Notes under the pieces: model-generated
Told to the model about the DNA's origin: nothing
The model's database searches: none
The model's input: the letters and a program-made list of their open reading frames with translations, nothing else
Assembly (NCBI GenBank): GCA_021811225.1
Contig: JAJZPJ010000173.1
Coordinates: forward strand, 1 to 5,558
Direction: 5' to 3'
Length of the DNA stretch: 5,558 nt
Origin: Pseudomonadota bacterium
GTDB taxonomy: Bacteria > Pseudomonadota > Gammaproteobacteria > Burkholderiales > Rhodocyclaceae
Position numbers and translations under genes: made by a program
Shown: positions 1 to 5,482 of the stretch, one piece after another
Numbering within the stretch: position 1 is the first letter of the stretch
Layout of the letters: every line of letters starts with the position of its first letter

Positions 1-30
1 GCGCAGATGGAAACGAAGGCGGCGGCATGA
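1..30 (+). CDS. glyQ: C-terminal end of the upstream gene, probably glycyl-tRNA synthetase alpha subunit (partial)
   Basis: An open frame enters from the left edge in frame 1 and ends at TGA 28-30; the visible residues are AQMETKAAA. The stop shares an ATGA with the glyS start at 27, the usual form of a coupled two-gene junction. In bacteria with the heterotetrameric enzyme, glyQ (alpha subunit, with the class II catalytic core) normally lies directly upstream of glyS, so the assignment rests on position. The nine residues carry no diagnostic motif and the C-terminus of GlyQ is variable. Confidence 0.6.
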   Translation, partial: AQMETKAAA

Positions 31-2156
31 GCGATACCAAGAACCTGCTCGTCGAGCTCTTCGTCGAAGAGCTGCCGCCCAAGGCCTTAAAGAAGCTGGG
101 CGAGGTGTTTGCGAACGACCTCGCAGCCCGGTTGCGTCGTCTCGATTTCCTGGAGCACGACAGCATCGTTACGCCGTTTGCATCTCCGCGGCGGCTTGCC
201 GCCCATATCAGTCTCGTTAGGGAGAGGTGCCCAGATGTCCGGGTCCGCAAGAAGCTCATCCCCGTCGATATTGCATTCGACGGACAGGGCCAGCCTTCGA
301 CTGCACTGCAAAAGCGCCTAGACAAGGAAGAAGCTACGCTGAAGGACGTAACAAGGGCATTCGAGGATGGCAAGGAGTTAGTATTCCTGGAACGGATCGC
401 GCCCGGAAAGGAGCTGTCTTCCATTCTTGAGGCCACGATTCTTGCGACCCTGTCGAACTTGCCGATCCCCAAGGTCATGGGTTATCAGCTGGCGGACGGC
501 TGGAGCACGGTGAACTTCGTGCGTCCGGCGCACGGCCTGGTCGCCCTCCATGGCGCCGAGGTCGTGCCGATCGAGCTGCTCGGCCTTAAGGCGGGACGCT
601 CGACCCGCGGTCACCGCTTCGAGGCCGCCGTAGACCCCATCGAACTCAGGGACGCCGACAGTTATGCCGGGCAGCTCGAACGAGAAGGCAGCGTGATCGC
701 GAGCTTCGAACAACGCCGCGCCGAGACCGCGCGTCAATTGCAGGCCGCGGCGGCGCAGGCGGGCGGAGCGCCGATCGCCGACGACGCCTTGCTCGAGGAG
801 GTGACTGCGCTGGTCGAGCGGCCCAAGGTGCTCCTCGGCCGGTTCGAGGAGGCATTCCTGCAAGTGCCGCAGGAATGCCTGATCCTCACCATGAAGGCCA
901 ACCAGAAGTATTTCCCGCTGTTGGACGGCGATGGCAAGCTCACCAACAAGTTCCTGATCGTCAGCAACATCAGGCCCGCGGATGCTTCTGCCGTGGTCGG
1001 CGGCAACGAGCGCGTGGTGCGGCCGCGTCTGGCCGACGCGAAGTTCTTCTATGACCAGGACCGCAAGAAGTCGCTGGCCGACCGGATTCCCGGACTGGCG
1101 AAGGTCGTCTATCACAACAAGCTCGGCAGCCAGGGCGAGCGTGCCCAGCGCGTAGCCGCGATCGCCAGGTTCATCGGCAACGAGCTGGGCGGCGAGGAGT
1201 TGGCGCGACTGGCCGACCAGGCCGCGTTACTGGCGAAGGCGGATCTGCTCACCGACATGGTCGGCGAGTTTCCCGAACTGCAGGGTGTCATGGGCCGCTA
1301 CTATGCGCTGCACGACGGCTTGCCGGTCGAAATTGCCGACGCCATCGAGGATCATTACAAGCCGCGTTTCGCCGGCGACAGCCTGCCGCGCAATGACGTC
1401 GGCGTGGCCGTCGCCTTGGCCGACAAGCTGGAGACCCTGATCGGACTGTTCGGCATCGGCCAGATACCCACCGGCGACAAGGATCCCTTCGCCCTGCGCC
1501 GGCACGCGCTGGGCGTGATCCGCATGCTGGTCGAGAAAGACCTGCCGCTTGATCTCGCCTCACTGTTGAGCAATGCGCTTGGCAGCTGGCGCGACGCCGC
1601 GCGGTCGCAGAAAGTGGATGCCTTGGCGGGGGTCGAGGAAAGGCTACCCGTCTTTATCTGGGAGCGCCTCGCCGGCAGCCTGCGCGAGCAGGGCTATTCG
1701 GCGCAGGAAGTCGATGCCGTGGTCGGTCTGCGCCCGGGGCGTCTCGGCGAGATCCCCAAGCGGCTGGCTGCGGTACGCGCCTTCGCCGAGTTGCCCGAGG
1801 CGGAGAGTCTGGCCGCCGCCAACAAACGCGTCGGCAACCTTCTGAAGAAGGTCGATGGCGTTGCGGGCAACGTGGCGGCAAAGATAGCCCCCACCTTGTT
1901 GAAGGAGCCGGCCGAGCAGGCTCTCGCGAAGGCGCTCGTCGTGGTCAAGGCAGATGCCGATGCCGCCTTCGATAGGGGCGATTACACGGCTTCGCTGCAG
2001 GCGCTGGCCGCGTTGAAAGGCCCGGTCGATGCCTTCTTCGACCAGGTCATGGTCAATGTTGACGATGTTGCGCTGCGGGCCAACCGCCTCGGCCTCCTGG
2101 CGCAACTGCATGCTGCGATGAACAGGGTCGCCGATCTCTCCAGGCTGGCGTCCTAG
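27..2156 (+). CDS. glyS: Glycyl-tRNA synthetase beta subunit
   Basis: This is the beta subunit of the alpha2beta2 bacterial glycyl-tRNA synthetase, which binds and positions tRNA-Gly while the alpha subunit activates glycine; it acts in the cytosol. The protein has 709 residues (E. coli GlyS 689). Family signatures occur in order: LLVELFVEELPPKAL at residues 7-21, FVRPAHG at 164-170, MKANQKYFPLL at 289-299, the HD-like domain stretch LTDMVGEFPELQGVMGRYYA from about 408, GDKDPFALRR at 483-492, then the DALR-type anticodon-binding domain with ANKRVGNLL near 598-606 and FFDQVMVNVDD at 670-680. The ATG at 27 overlaps the upstream stop as ATGA, which fits the family N-terminus and coupling to glyQ. 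The frame is intact. The first roughly 450 bases are lower in GC (64 of 120 bases at 301-420) than later genes and use some TTA, CTA and GTA codons, hinting at a different recent history for that part. Confidence 0.98.
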   Translation: MSDTKNLLVELFVEELPPKALKKLGEVFANDLAARLRRLDFLEHDSIVTPFASPRRLAAHISLVRERCPDVRVRKKLIPVDIAFDGQGQPSTALQKRLDKEEATLKDVTRAFEDGKELVFLERIAPGKELSSILEATILATLSNLPIPKVMGYQLADGWSTVNFVRPAHGLVALHGAEVVPIELLGLKAGRSTRGHRFEAAVDPIELRDADSYAGQLEREGSVIASFEQRRAETARQLQAAAAQAGGAPIADDALLEEVTALVERPKVLLGRFEEAFLQVPQECLILTMKANQKYFPLLDGDGKLTNKFLIVSNIRPADASAVVGGNERVVRPRLADAKFFYDQDRKKSLADRIPGLAKVVYHNKLGSQGERAQRVAAIARFIGNELGGEELARLADQAALLAKADLLTDMVGEFPELQGVMGRYYALHDGLPVEIADAIEDHYKPRFAGDSLPRNDVGVAVALADKLETLIGLFGIGQIPTGDKDPFALRRHALGVIRMLVEKDLPLDLASLLSNALGSWRDAARSQKVDALAGVEERLPVFIWERLAGSLREQGYSAQEVDAVVGLRPGRLGEIPKRLAAVRAFAELPEAESLAAANKRVGNLLKKVDGVAGNVAAKIAPTLLKEPAEQALAKALVVVKADADAAFDRGDYTASLQALAALKGPVDAFFDQVMVNVDDVALRANRLGLLAQLHAAMNRVADLSRLAS

Positions 2157-2690
2157 ATGAAACTCATCATTCTCGACCGCGACGGCGTCATCAATCACGA
2201 CTCCGTTCAGTACATCAAGTCGCCGGAGGAATGGAAGCCGATCGCCGGCAGTCTGGAGGCCATCGCCCGGTTGAATCAATGGGGCTACCGCGTCGTCGTC
2301 GCCACCAACCAGTCCGGGGTGGGCCGGGGCCTGTTCGACATGGACACCCTGAACGCCATCCACGAGAAGATGATGAGGGCGACGGCCCAGGCCGGCGGCC
2401 GCATCGATGCGATATTCTTCTGCAGCCACACCGACGCCGACCAGTGCGACTGCCGCAAGCCCAAGCCGGGCATGATCAACGAGATCGCCGCGCGCTACAA
2501 CGTCTCGTTGGCCGGCGTGCCGGTGGTCGGCGACAGCCTGCGCGATCTCGTCGCCGCCGACGCCGCGGGCGCGCAACCGATCCTGGTGCTGACCGGCAAG
2601 GGCACGAAGACCGCCGACGACCCGGCGCTGCCGCAGGACTGCCTGATCTTTCCCGACTTGGCCGGCGTCGCCGCGCACATCGCCGCCTGA
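2157..2690 (+). CDS. gmhB: D-glycero-beta-D-manno-heptose 1,7-bisphosphate 7-phosphatase
   Basis: A HAD-superfamily phosphatase that removes the 7-phosphate of D,D-heptose 1,7-bisphosphate in the cytosolic ADP-heptose pathway, feeding the LPS inner core. The 177 residues match the usual GmhB length. Motif I is LDRDGVIN with nucleophile D7 and general acid D9; motif II is TNQSGVGRG at 50-58; motif III is the RKPKPGM segment at 100-106; motif IV is GDS at 125-127 with D130. The GmhB zinc loop is present as C89, H91, C97 and C99. The spacing from H91 to C97 is short compared with the longer E. coli loop. The ATG directly follows the glyS stop with no spacer, so translation probably depends on ribosomes leaving glyS. 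Histidinol-phosphatase-like HAD relatives share the zinc loop, but length and motif set favour GmhB. Anomer preference (beta or alpha) cannot be read with certainty; beta is the usual proteobacterial LPS route. Confidence 0.94.
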   Translation: MKLIILDRDGVINHDSVQYIKSPEEWKPIAGSLEAIARLNQWGYRVVVATNQSGVGRGLFDMDTLNAIHEKMMRATAQAGGRIDAIFFCSHTDADQCDCRKPKPGMINEIAARYNVSLAGVPVVGDSLRDLVAADAAGAQPILVLTGKGTKTADDPALPQDCLIFPDLAGVAAHIAA

Positions 2691-3448
2691 TGAACTATCT
2701 GCGTTCGATCCTGTTCATGCTGGTGCTGATCGTCCTGACGCCGCCCTATGCGCTGCTGATGATCTTCTGCTTTCCGCTGCCGCACCGGGCCCGCCGCTAC
2801 ACCGCGGTACCCTGGGTGTATGGGACGATCTGGCTGATCAAGCACGTGCTGGGCATCGACTACCGCGTCATCGGCCGCGAGAACATTCCCGAGCGTCCCG
2901 CGGTGATCCTCTCCAAGCATCAGTCGGCCTGGGAGACGGTGGTGCTGCAGGAGGTCTTCCCGCTGGCGCTGTTCGTCTGGAAGCGCGAGCTGAAGTGGCA
3001 GCTGCCCTTCTTCGGCTGGGCGCTGGCGGTGATTCCGATGATCTCGATCGATCGCGACGCCGGCACGAACGCGCTCAAGCAGTTGGTCGAACAAGGTCGG
3101 CTGCGCCTGTCTCAGGGCTATCCGGTGATCATCTTCCCGGAGGGCACCCGGGTCGCGCCGGGCGAGCATCGCCGCTACAAGATCGGCGGCGCGCACCTGG
3201 GCGTCGAGACCGGTGCGCCGGTGCTGCCGCTGGCGCACAACGCCGGCGAATTCTGGGGGCGCAACGCCTTCTTCAAGCGCCCCGGCACCATCACCGTCAG
3301 CATCGGCCCGGCCATTGACCCGACCGGGCTTTCCGCCGAAGATGTGAATTCCCGCGCCGAGACCTGGATGGAGGCCGAGATGGCCCGCATCAGCCCGCAG
3401 CTCTACGCCCATGAAAGCCCGCAGCCCCCAGCTCCGTCTGCGGCTTGA
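2690..3448 (+). CDS. plsC: 1-acyl-sn-glycerol-3-phosphate acyltransferase (PlsC/LPLAT family)
   Basis: Predicted to acylate lysophosphatidic acid at the sn-2 position to give phosphatidic acid, at the inner face of the cytoplasmic membrane. The 252-residue product starts with a hydrophobic anchor (about residues 4-30, including LFMLVLIVL). The acyltransferase motifs follow in order: KHQSAWE (H77 to E82), the SIDRD segment around 119-123, FPEGTR at 149-154, and APVLPLAHNAG at 176-186. The first motif is H-x4-E, not the textbook H-x4-D; I recall related betaproteobacterial members carrying the same form. The ATG at 2690 shares one base with the gmhB TGA, so I chose it over an upstream extension of the same frame, which only overlaps gmhB in antiparallel-like GC-rich filler. 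The proline/alanine-rich C-terminal tail is expected to be unstructured. A role in a specialised lyso-lipid acylation cannot be excluded. Confidence 0.92.
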   Translation: MNYLRSILFMLVLIVLTPPYALLMIFCFPLPHRARRYTAVPWVYGTIWLIKHVLGIDYRVIGRENIPERPAVILSKHQSAWETVVLQEVFPLALFVWKRELKWQLPFFGWALAVIPMISIDRDAGTNALKQLVEQGRLRLSQGYPVIIFPEGTRVAPGEHRRYKIGGAHLGVETGAPVLPLAHNAGEFWGRNAFFKRPGTITVSIGPAIDPTGLSAEDVNSRAETWMEAEMARISPQLYAHESPQPPAPSAA

Positions 3449-3881
3449 CGCCGCGGCCCCCGACCGGGCCGAGCGCTGGCGCGACGGCGCCGGCCTGACC
3501 TATCTCGGCAGCACCCTGATCCTGAAGCTCGACACCGACCGCGGCACCGCCGTTCGCGAGGACGATGCGCTGCACCTGCCGCTGCCGCCGGGTGCTTCGC
3601 CGCGCCAGATCCAGGACGGCGCCGAGGCCTGGCTGCGCCAGCAGGCATCACGCCTCATCGGCGCCAGCATCGCGCGCCAGACGCCGGGCAATCCGCGCTG
3701 GGCGCTGTCCTTCGCCGTCCGCGGCGGTCCGGCGCAAGTGGCCGCCGACGGCGTGTTGCGCTTCAACTGGCGGCTGATCGAGCAGCCGGCGGCGGTGATC
3801 GACCAGGTGGTGGCTCGCGCCGTGGCGGCGCTGCCCCGGGCAGAAGCCGGCGCCGACCTGTGGAGCCTCTCCCCGGCATGA
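3411..3881 (+). CDS. Small DUF45-like protein lacking the zinc site; apparent degenerate paralog of the next gene
   Basis: I know no named family for this 156-residue protein, but it resembles the DUF45/YgjP protein encoded immediately downstream. By hand, residues 115-141 match residues 190-216 of that protein at 15 of 27 positions, including the run NWRLI, then P, ID and VVA. Residues 25-40 (DGAGLTYLG...) match its residues 100-115. The first ~75-100 residues of the neighbour (its N-terminal lobe) and everything after the active-site helix are absent. The metal-binding HELAH is replaced by R136-A-V-A-A140, and the conserved RWGSC becomes R96-W97-A-L-S. A zinc peptidase activity is therefore not expected. 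The ATG at 3411 overlaps plsC by 38 bp without a clear Shine-Dalgarno, and I see no later in-frame start before the conserved part. The frame is uninterrupted and its GC is very high (91 of 120 bases at 3421-3540). It may be an expressed partner of the full protein or a decaying duplicate. Confidence 0.65.
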   Translation: MKARSPQLRLRLDAAAPDRAERWRDGAGLTYLGSTLILKLDTDRGTAVREDDALHLPLPPGASPRQIQDGAEAWLRQQASRLIGASIARQTPGNPRWALSFAVRGGPAQVAADGVLRFNWRLIEQPAAVIDQVVARAVAALPRAEAGADLWSLSPA

Positions 3882-4639
3882 TGCTGTTCGAGCAGTTGTC
3901 GCTGTTTCGCGCGCCGCAGGCGCCGGACAAGGCTTCCCGTCCTTCGAAACAGCGGCATCTGCAACTGGGCGCCCGCATCGTCGCCTACACCCTGAAGCAG
4001 GGCAGCCGCCGGCGGCTGTCGATGACCATCGACGAGCGCGGCCTGACCGTCGGCGCGCCGCTGCGCATGGCCATCGCCGAGATCGAGGCCTTCGTCGCCA
4101 GCCACGCCGGCTGGGTGCAGAAGAAGCTCGACGAGTATGCCGGCAGCCACGCCAGGCGGCATCTGACGATGAAGGACGGCGCCTGCCTGCCGCTCCTGGG
4201 GGCAGAGATCGCGGTGCGCGTCGTCGAAGGCAGAAACCGCGTGCGCTGGGACGGCCAAGACCTGGTGCTGGAGGCCCGCCCCGACGCCGATTGCGACGCG
4301 CTGGCGCGGCGTGCGCTGAAGCTGCGGGCGCTGGCGCTGTTTTCCGAGCGCGTCGATTTCTACGCCCTGCGACTGGGCCGGCCGGCGCCGCGCCTGGGGC
4401 TATCCAACGCGCGCACGCGTTGGGGCAGCTGCAGCGAGAGAAGCGGCATCCGGATCAACTGGCGCCTGATCCACCTGCCGCTGGCGCTGATCGACTACGT
4501 CGTCGCCCACGAGCTGGCGCATCTCGTCGAGATGAACCACAGTCCGCGCTTCTGGGCCGTGGTCGAGAATATTTACCCCGACTGGCGCAATGCCCGCCGC
4601 GAGCTCAAGGCGCGGGCGGCGCAAATGCCGGTCATCTGA
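3878..4639 (+). CDS. YgjP/DUF45 (SprT-like, M48-type) zinc metallopeptidase-like protein
   Basis: A predicted cytosolic zinc metallohydrolase of the YgjP/DUF45 family, often annotated as an M48-family metallopeptidase; its physiological substrate is not established. With the start at 3878 the protein has 253 residues, close to the family norm. It has an N-terminal beta-rich lobe (SRRRLSMTIDERGLTVGAP region), a central part, the conserved TRWGSCS segment, and the gluzincin-like site HELAH (H211, E212, H215) followed by NHSPRFW with a likely third ligand H221. There is no signal peptide or membrane segment. Two starts are possible: GTG at 3860, overlapping the preceding ORF by 22 bp, or ATG at 3878, which shares ATGA with that ORF's stop. 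I prefer 3878 because it repeats the junction type of the operon; ATG 3881 is also possible. It precedes gloA by 12 bp. Unlike the ORF before it, all catalytic residues are present. Confidence 0.9.
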   Translation: MMLFEQLSLFRAPQAPDKASRPSKQRHLQLGARIVAYTLKQGSRRRLSMTIDERGLTVGAPLRMAIAEIEAFVASHAGWVQKKLDEYAGSHARRHLTMKDGACLPLLGAEIAVRVVEGRNRVRWDGQDLVLEARPDADCDALARRALKLRALALFSERVDFYALRLGRPAPRLGLSNARTRWGSCSERSGIRINWRLIHLPLALIDYVVAHELAHLVEMNHSPRFWAVVENIYPDWRNARRELKARAAQMPVI

Positions 4640-4651
4640 CAGAGGAACGAT

Positions 4652-5041
4652 ATGAGAATTCTGCACACCATGCTGCGCGTCGGCGATCTGGAGAAGTCGC
4701 TGGCCTTCTACACCGAGGTGCTGGGCATGAAGCTATTGCGCCGCAACGATTTCCCCGGCGGAAAGTTCACCCTGGCCTTCGTCGGCTACCAGGACGAGAA
4801 GGACGCCGCGGTGCTGGAGCTGACCCACAACTGGGGCGTGGACCACTACGAGATCGGCAGCGGTTACGGCCACGTCGCGCTCGAGGTCGATGACGCCTAC
4901 GCCGCCTGCGTCGAAATCAAGAAGCGCGGCGGCATCGTGACGCGCGAAGCGGGGCCGATGCAGCACGGCACTTCGGTGATCGCCTTCGTCCAGGACCCGG
5001 ATGGCTACAAGATCGAACTGGTGCAGAAGCGCGAACGCTAG
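4652..5041 (+). CDS. gloA: Lactoylglutathione lyase (glyoxalase I)
   Basis: Glyoxalase I converts the hemithioacetal of methylglyoxal and glutathione into S-lactoylglutathione, the first step of cytosolic methylglyoxal detoxification. The 129-residue protein is nearly collinear with E. coli GloA (135 residues). All four metal ligands fall at the same positions: H5, E56, H74 and E122. The signatures LHTMLRVGDL, FYTEVLGMKLLR, ELTHNWGVD, YGHVALEVD, GGIVTREAGP and DPDGYKIEL are intact. The short form without the insertions of Zn-type enzymes suggests the Ni/Co-activated bacterial class. The ATG at 4652 is preceded by AGAGGA at 4641-4646 with five bases between. This is one of the few genes in the string with its own good ribosome binding site, so it may be translated independently of its neighbours. 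It is the last gene of the plus-strand string and converges with the small minus-strand gene. The glutathione requirement fits a proteobacterium. Confidence 0.96.
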   Translation: MRILHTMLRVGDLEKSLAFYTEVLGMKLLRRNDFPGGKFTLAFVGYQDEKDAAVLELTHNWGVDHYEIGSGYGHVALEVDDAYAACVEIKKRGGIVTREAGPMQHGTSVIAFVQDPDGYKIELVQKRER

Positions 5042-5122
5042 CGCCCGCAGTCGCCAGCGGAAATTTTAGCCAGGGGCGCCCCAGGGCAAGGCTGAGCGCT
5101 TCTGGCCCCATCGCGCTGGCGG
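5042..5122. other. Convergent intergenic gap with nested inverted repeats, possible bidirectional terminator
   Basis: This 81-bp gap separates the 3' ends of gloA and the small minus-strand gene. It contains a perfect 10-bp palindrome GGGGCGCCCC at 5073-5082, flanked by AGCC (5068-5071) and GGCT (5090-5093), all inside an 8-bp inverted repeat CGCCAGCG (5052-5059) / CGCTGGCG (5114-5121). Read on the minus strand, the inner fold is followed by AAAATTT rather than a T run, and the plus strand has no T tract either. A canonical intrinsic terminator is therefore not supported, although the symmetry between convergent genes would suit a bidirectional stop or Rho-dependent ends. Confidence 0.3.
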
Positions 5123-5284
5123 CTATTCGGCGGCCGCGGCTTCGCCTTCGGCCGGAGGCTGAGGTTCGGTTTCCGCAGCGGGCTGTTCGGCTTTTTCCAG
5201 TTTGCGCTGCTTCTTCTCCTCCTTCTTCTTCTTTTTCTCTAATTCCTTCTGGCGTTTTTCAAACTGAAAATTAGGTTTTGCCAA
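5123..5284 (-). CDS. Small Lys/Glu-rich conserved-looking protein (53 aa, TTG start)
   Basis: The frame begins with TTG at 5284-5282, five bases after a perfect AGGAGG (5295-5290), and ends at TAG 5125-5123. The 53-residue product starts MAKPNFQFEKRQKELEKKKK. Residues 9-31 are almost entirely Lys, Glu, Arg and Gln, as in a highly charged helix or coiled coil, with five lysines at 17-21. The tail from 32 is Ala/Glu/Pro-rich, acidic and probably disordered. I recall small proteobacterial proteins opening with a similar MAKPN...KRQ...KKKK pattern that are annotated only as hypothetical; I cannot name a function. There is no signal peptide, membrane segment or cysteine. The charge pattern could suit nucleic-acid or ribosome binding, but this is a guess. 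A short gene with a TTG start is easily missed; the perfect ribosome binding site is the main reason to call it. It converges with gloA and lies downstream of a tRNA on the same strand. Confidence 0.72.
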   Translation of the reverse strand: MAKPNFQFEKRQKELEKKKKKEEKKQRKLEKAEQPAAETEPQPPAEGEAAAAE

Positions 5285-5289
5285 CTTGG

Positions 5290-5295
5290 CCTCCT
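5290..5295 (-). promoter_or_regulatory. Perfect Shine-Dalgarno AGGAGG for the 53-aa gene
   Basis: The minus strand reads AGGAGG CCAAG TTG. The full anti-16S complement at a five-base spacing decides the TTG start at 5284, since no ATG or GTG lies in frame nearby. Strong ribosome recruitment would compensate for the weak start codon. Confidence 0.75.
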
Positions 5296-5337
5296 GTTAG
5301 CGATAGCTTGAAGATGAAATGGAAGTCCTCTGCGGCT

Positions 5338-5409
5338 AGCACCGTTTGCGGATGTCGGATAAGCGCATCAGTGGGCCGTCGACAGCCGGGAGCGCCGATG
5401 CGCGGTGCT
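5338..5409 (-). promoter_or_regulatory. Strongly self-complementary 5' leader of the 53-aa gene
   Basis: On the minus strand AGCACCG (5409-5403) pairs with CGGTGCT (5344-5338), and the adjoining GCGCATC (5403-5397) pairs with GATGCGC (5369-5363). The two helices stack into a near-continuous stem of about 13 pairs, interrupted by an 18-base bulge (5362-5345) on the 3' side that carries ATCCG twice. Inside the stem, GGCTG TCGA CGGCC (5387-5374) forms a second hairpin with one G-T wobble. The structure lies between the candidate promoter and the ribosome binding site, about 43 bases before AGGAGG. It matches no riboswitch family that I can recognise. It could be a regulatory leader, a small RNA, or simply GC-rich folding. 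Confidence 0.4.
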
Positions 5410-5417
5410 TTGCGGCC

Positions 5418-5446
5418 ACTCTACCGAATATGCCGCGAAAAGCCAA
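5418..5446 (-). promoter_or_regulatory. Candidate sigma70 promoter for the 53-aa gene
   Basis: The minus strand has TTGGCT (5446-5441) and TAGAGT (5423-5418) separated by exactly 17 bases, each matching four of six consensus positions. The stretch around it is locally AT-richer (TTTTCG, ATATT). Transcription would start near 5411, at the foot of the self-complementary leader, giving a 5' UTR of about 125 bases. The gene could instead be read through from the tRNA transcript. Confidence 0.42.
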
Positions 5447-5482
5447 GGCAGACACCCGTTCCGGGACAGACGGAGGCAAGTT

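Noticed and set aside
378..1115. Long minus-strand open frame (245 codons) opposite glyS
   Set aside because: It is antisense to a clear glyS frame with all family motifs, has an Arg/Asp/Gly/His-rich composition typical of GC-rich shadow frames, and shows no recognisable domain.
1644..2678. Minus-strand open frame of 344 codons opposite glyS end and gmhB
   Set aside because: It spans two unrelated well-supported plus-strand genes and their junction; composition and lack of motifs mark it as a GC-driven shadow.
2231..2689. Upstream extension of the plsC frame adding 153 residues
   Set aside because: The extension is Arg/Gly/Pro-rich out-of-frame translation of gmhB, and PlsC proteins begin with the membrane anchor found at the 2690 start.
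2495..3412. Minus-strand open frame of 305 codons opposite gmhB and plsC
   Set aside because: Same reasons: it crosses a gene boundary on the other strand and has no recognisable domain or signal.
3500..4258. Minus-strand open frame opposite the DUF45 pair
   Set aside because: The plus-strand DUF45 similarity explains the sequence. The antisense frame has no motif and crosses the ATGA junction.
5220..5245. Possible programmed -1 frameshift at the Lys run of the small gene
   Set aside because: The heptamer is G AAA AAG in frame rather than the slippery A AAA AAG, and no obvious stimulatory stem follows within a few bases.
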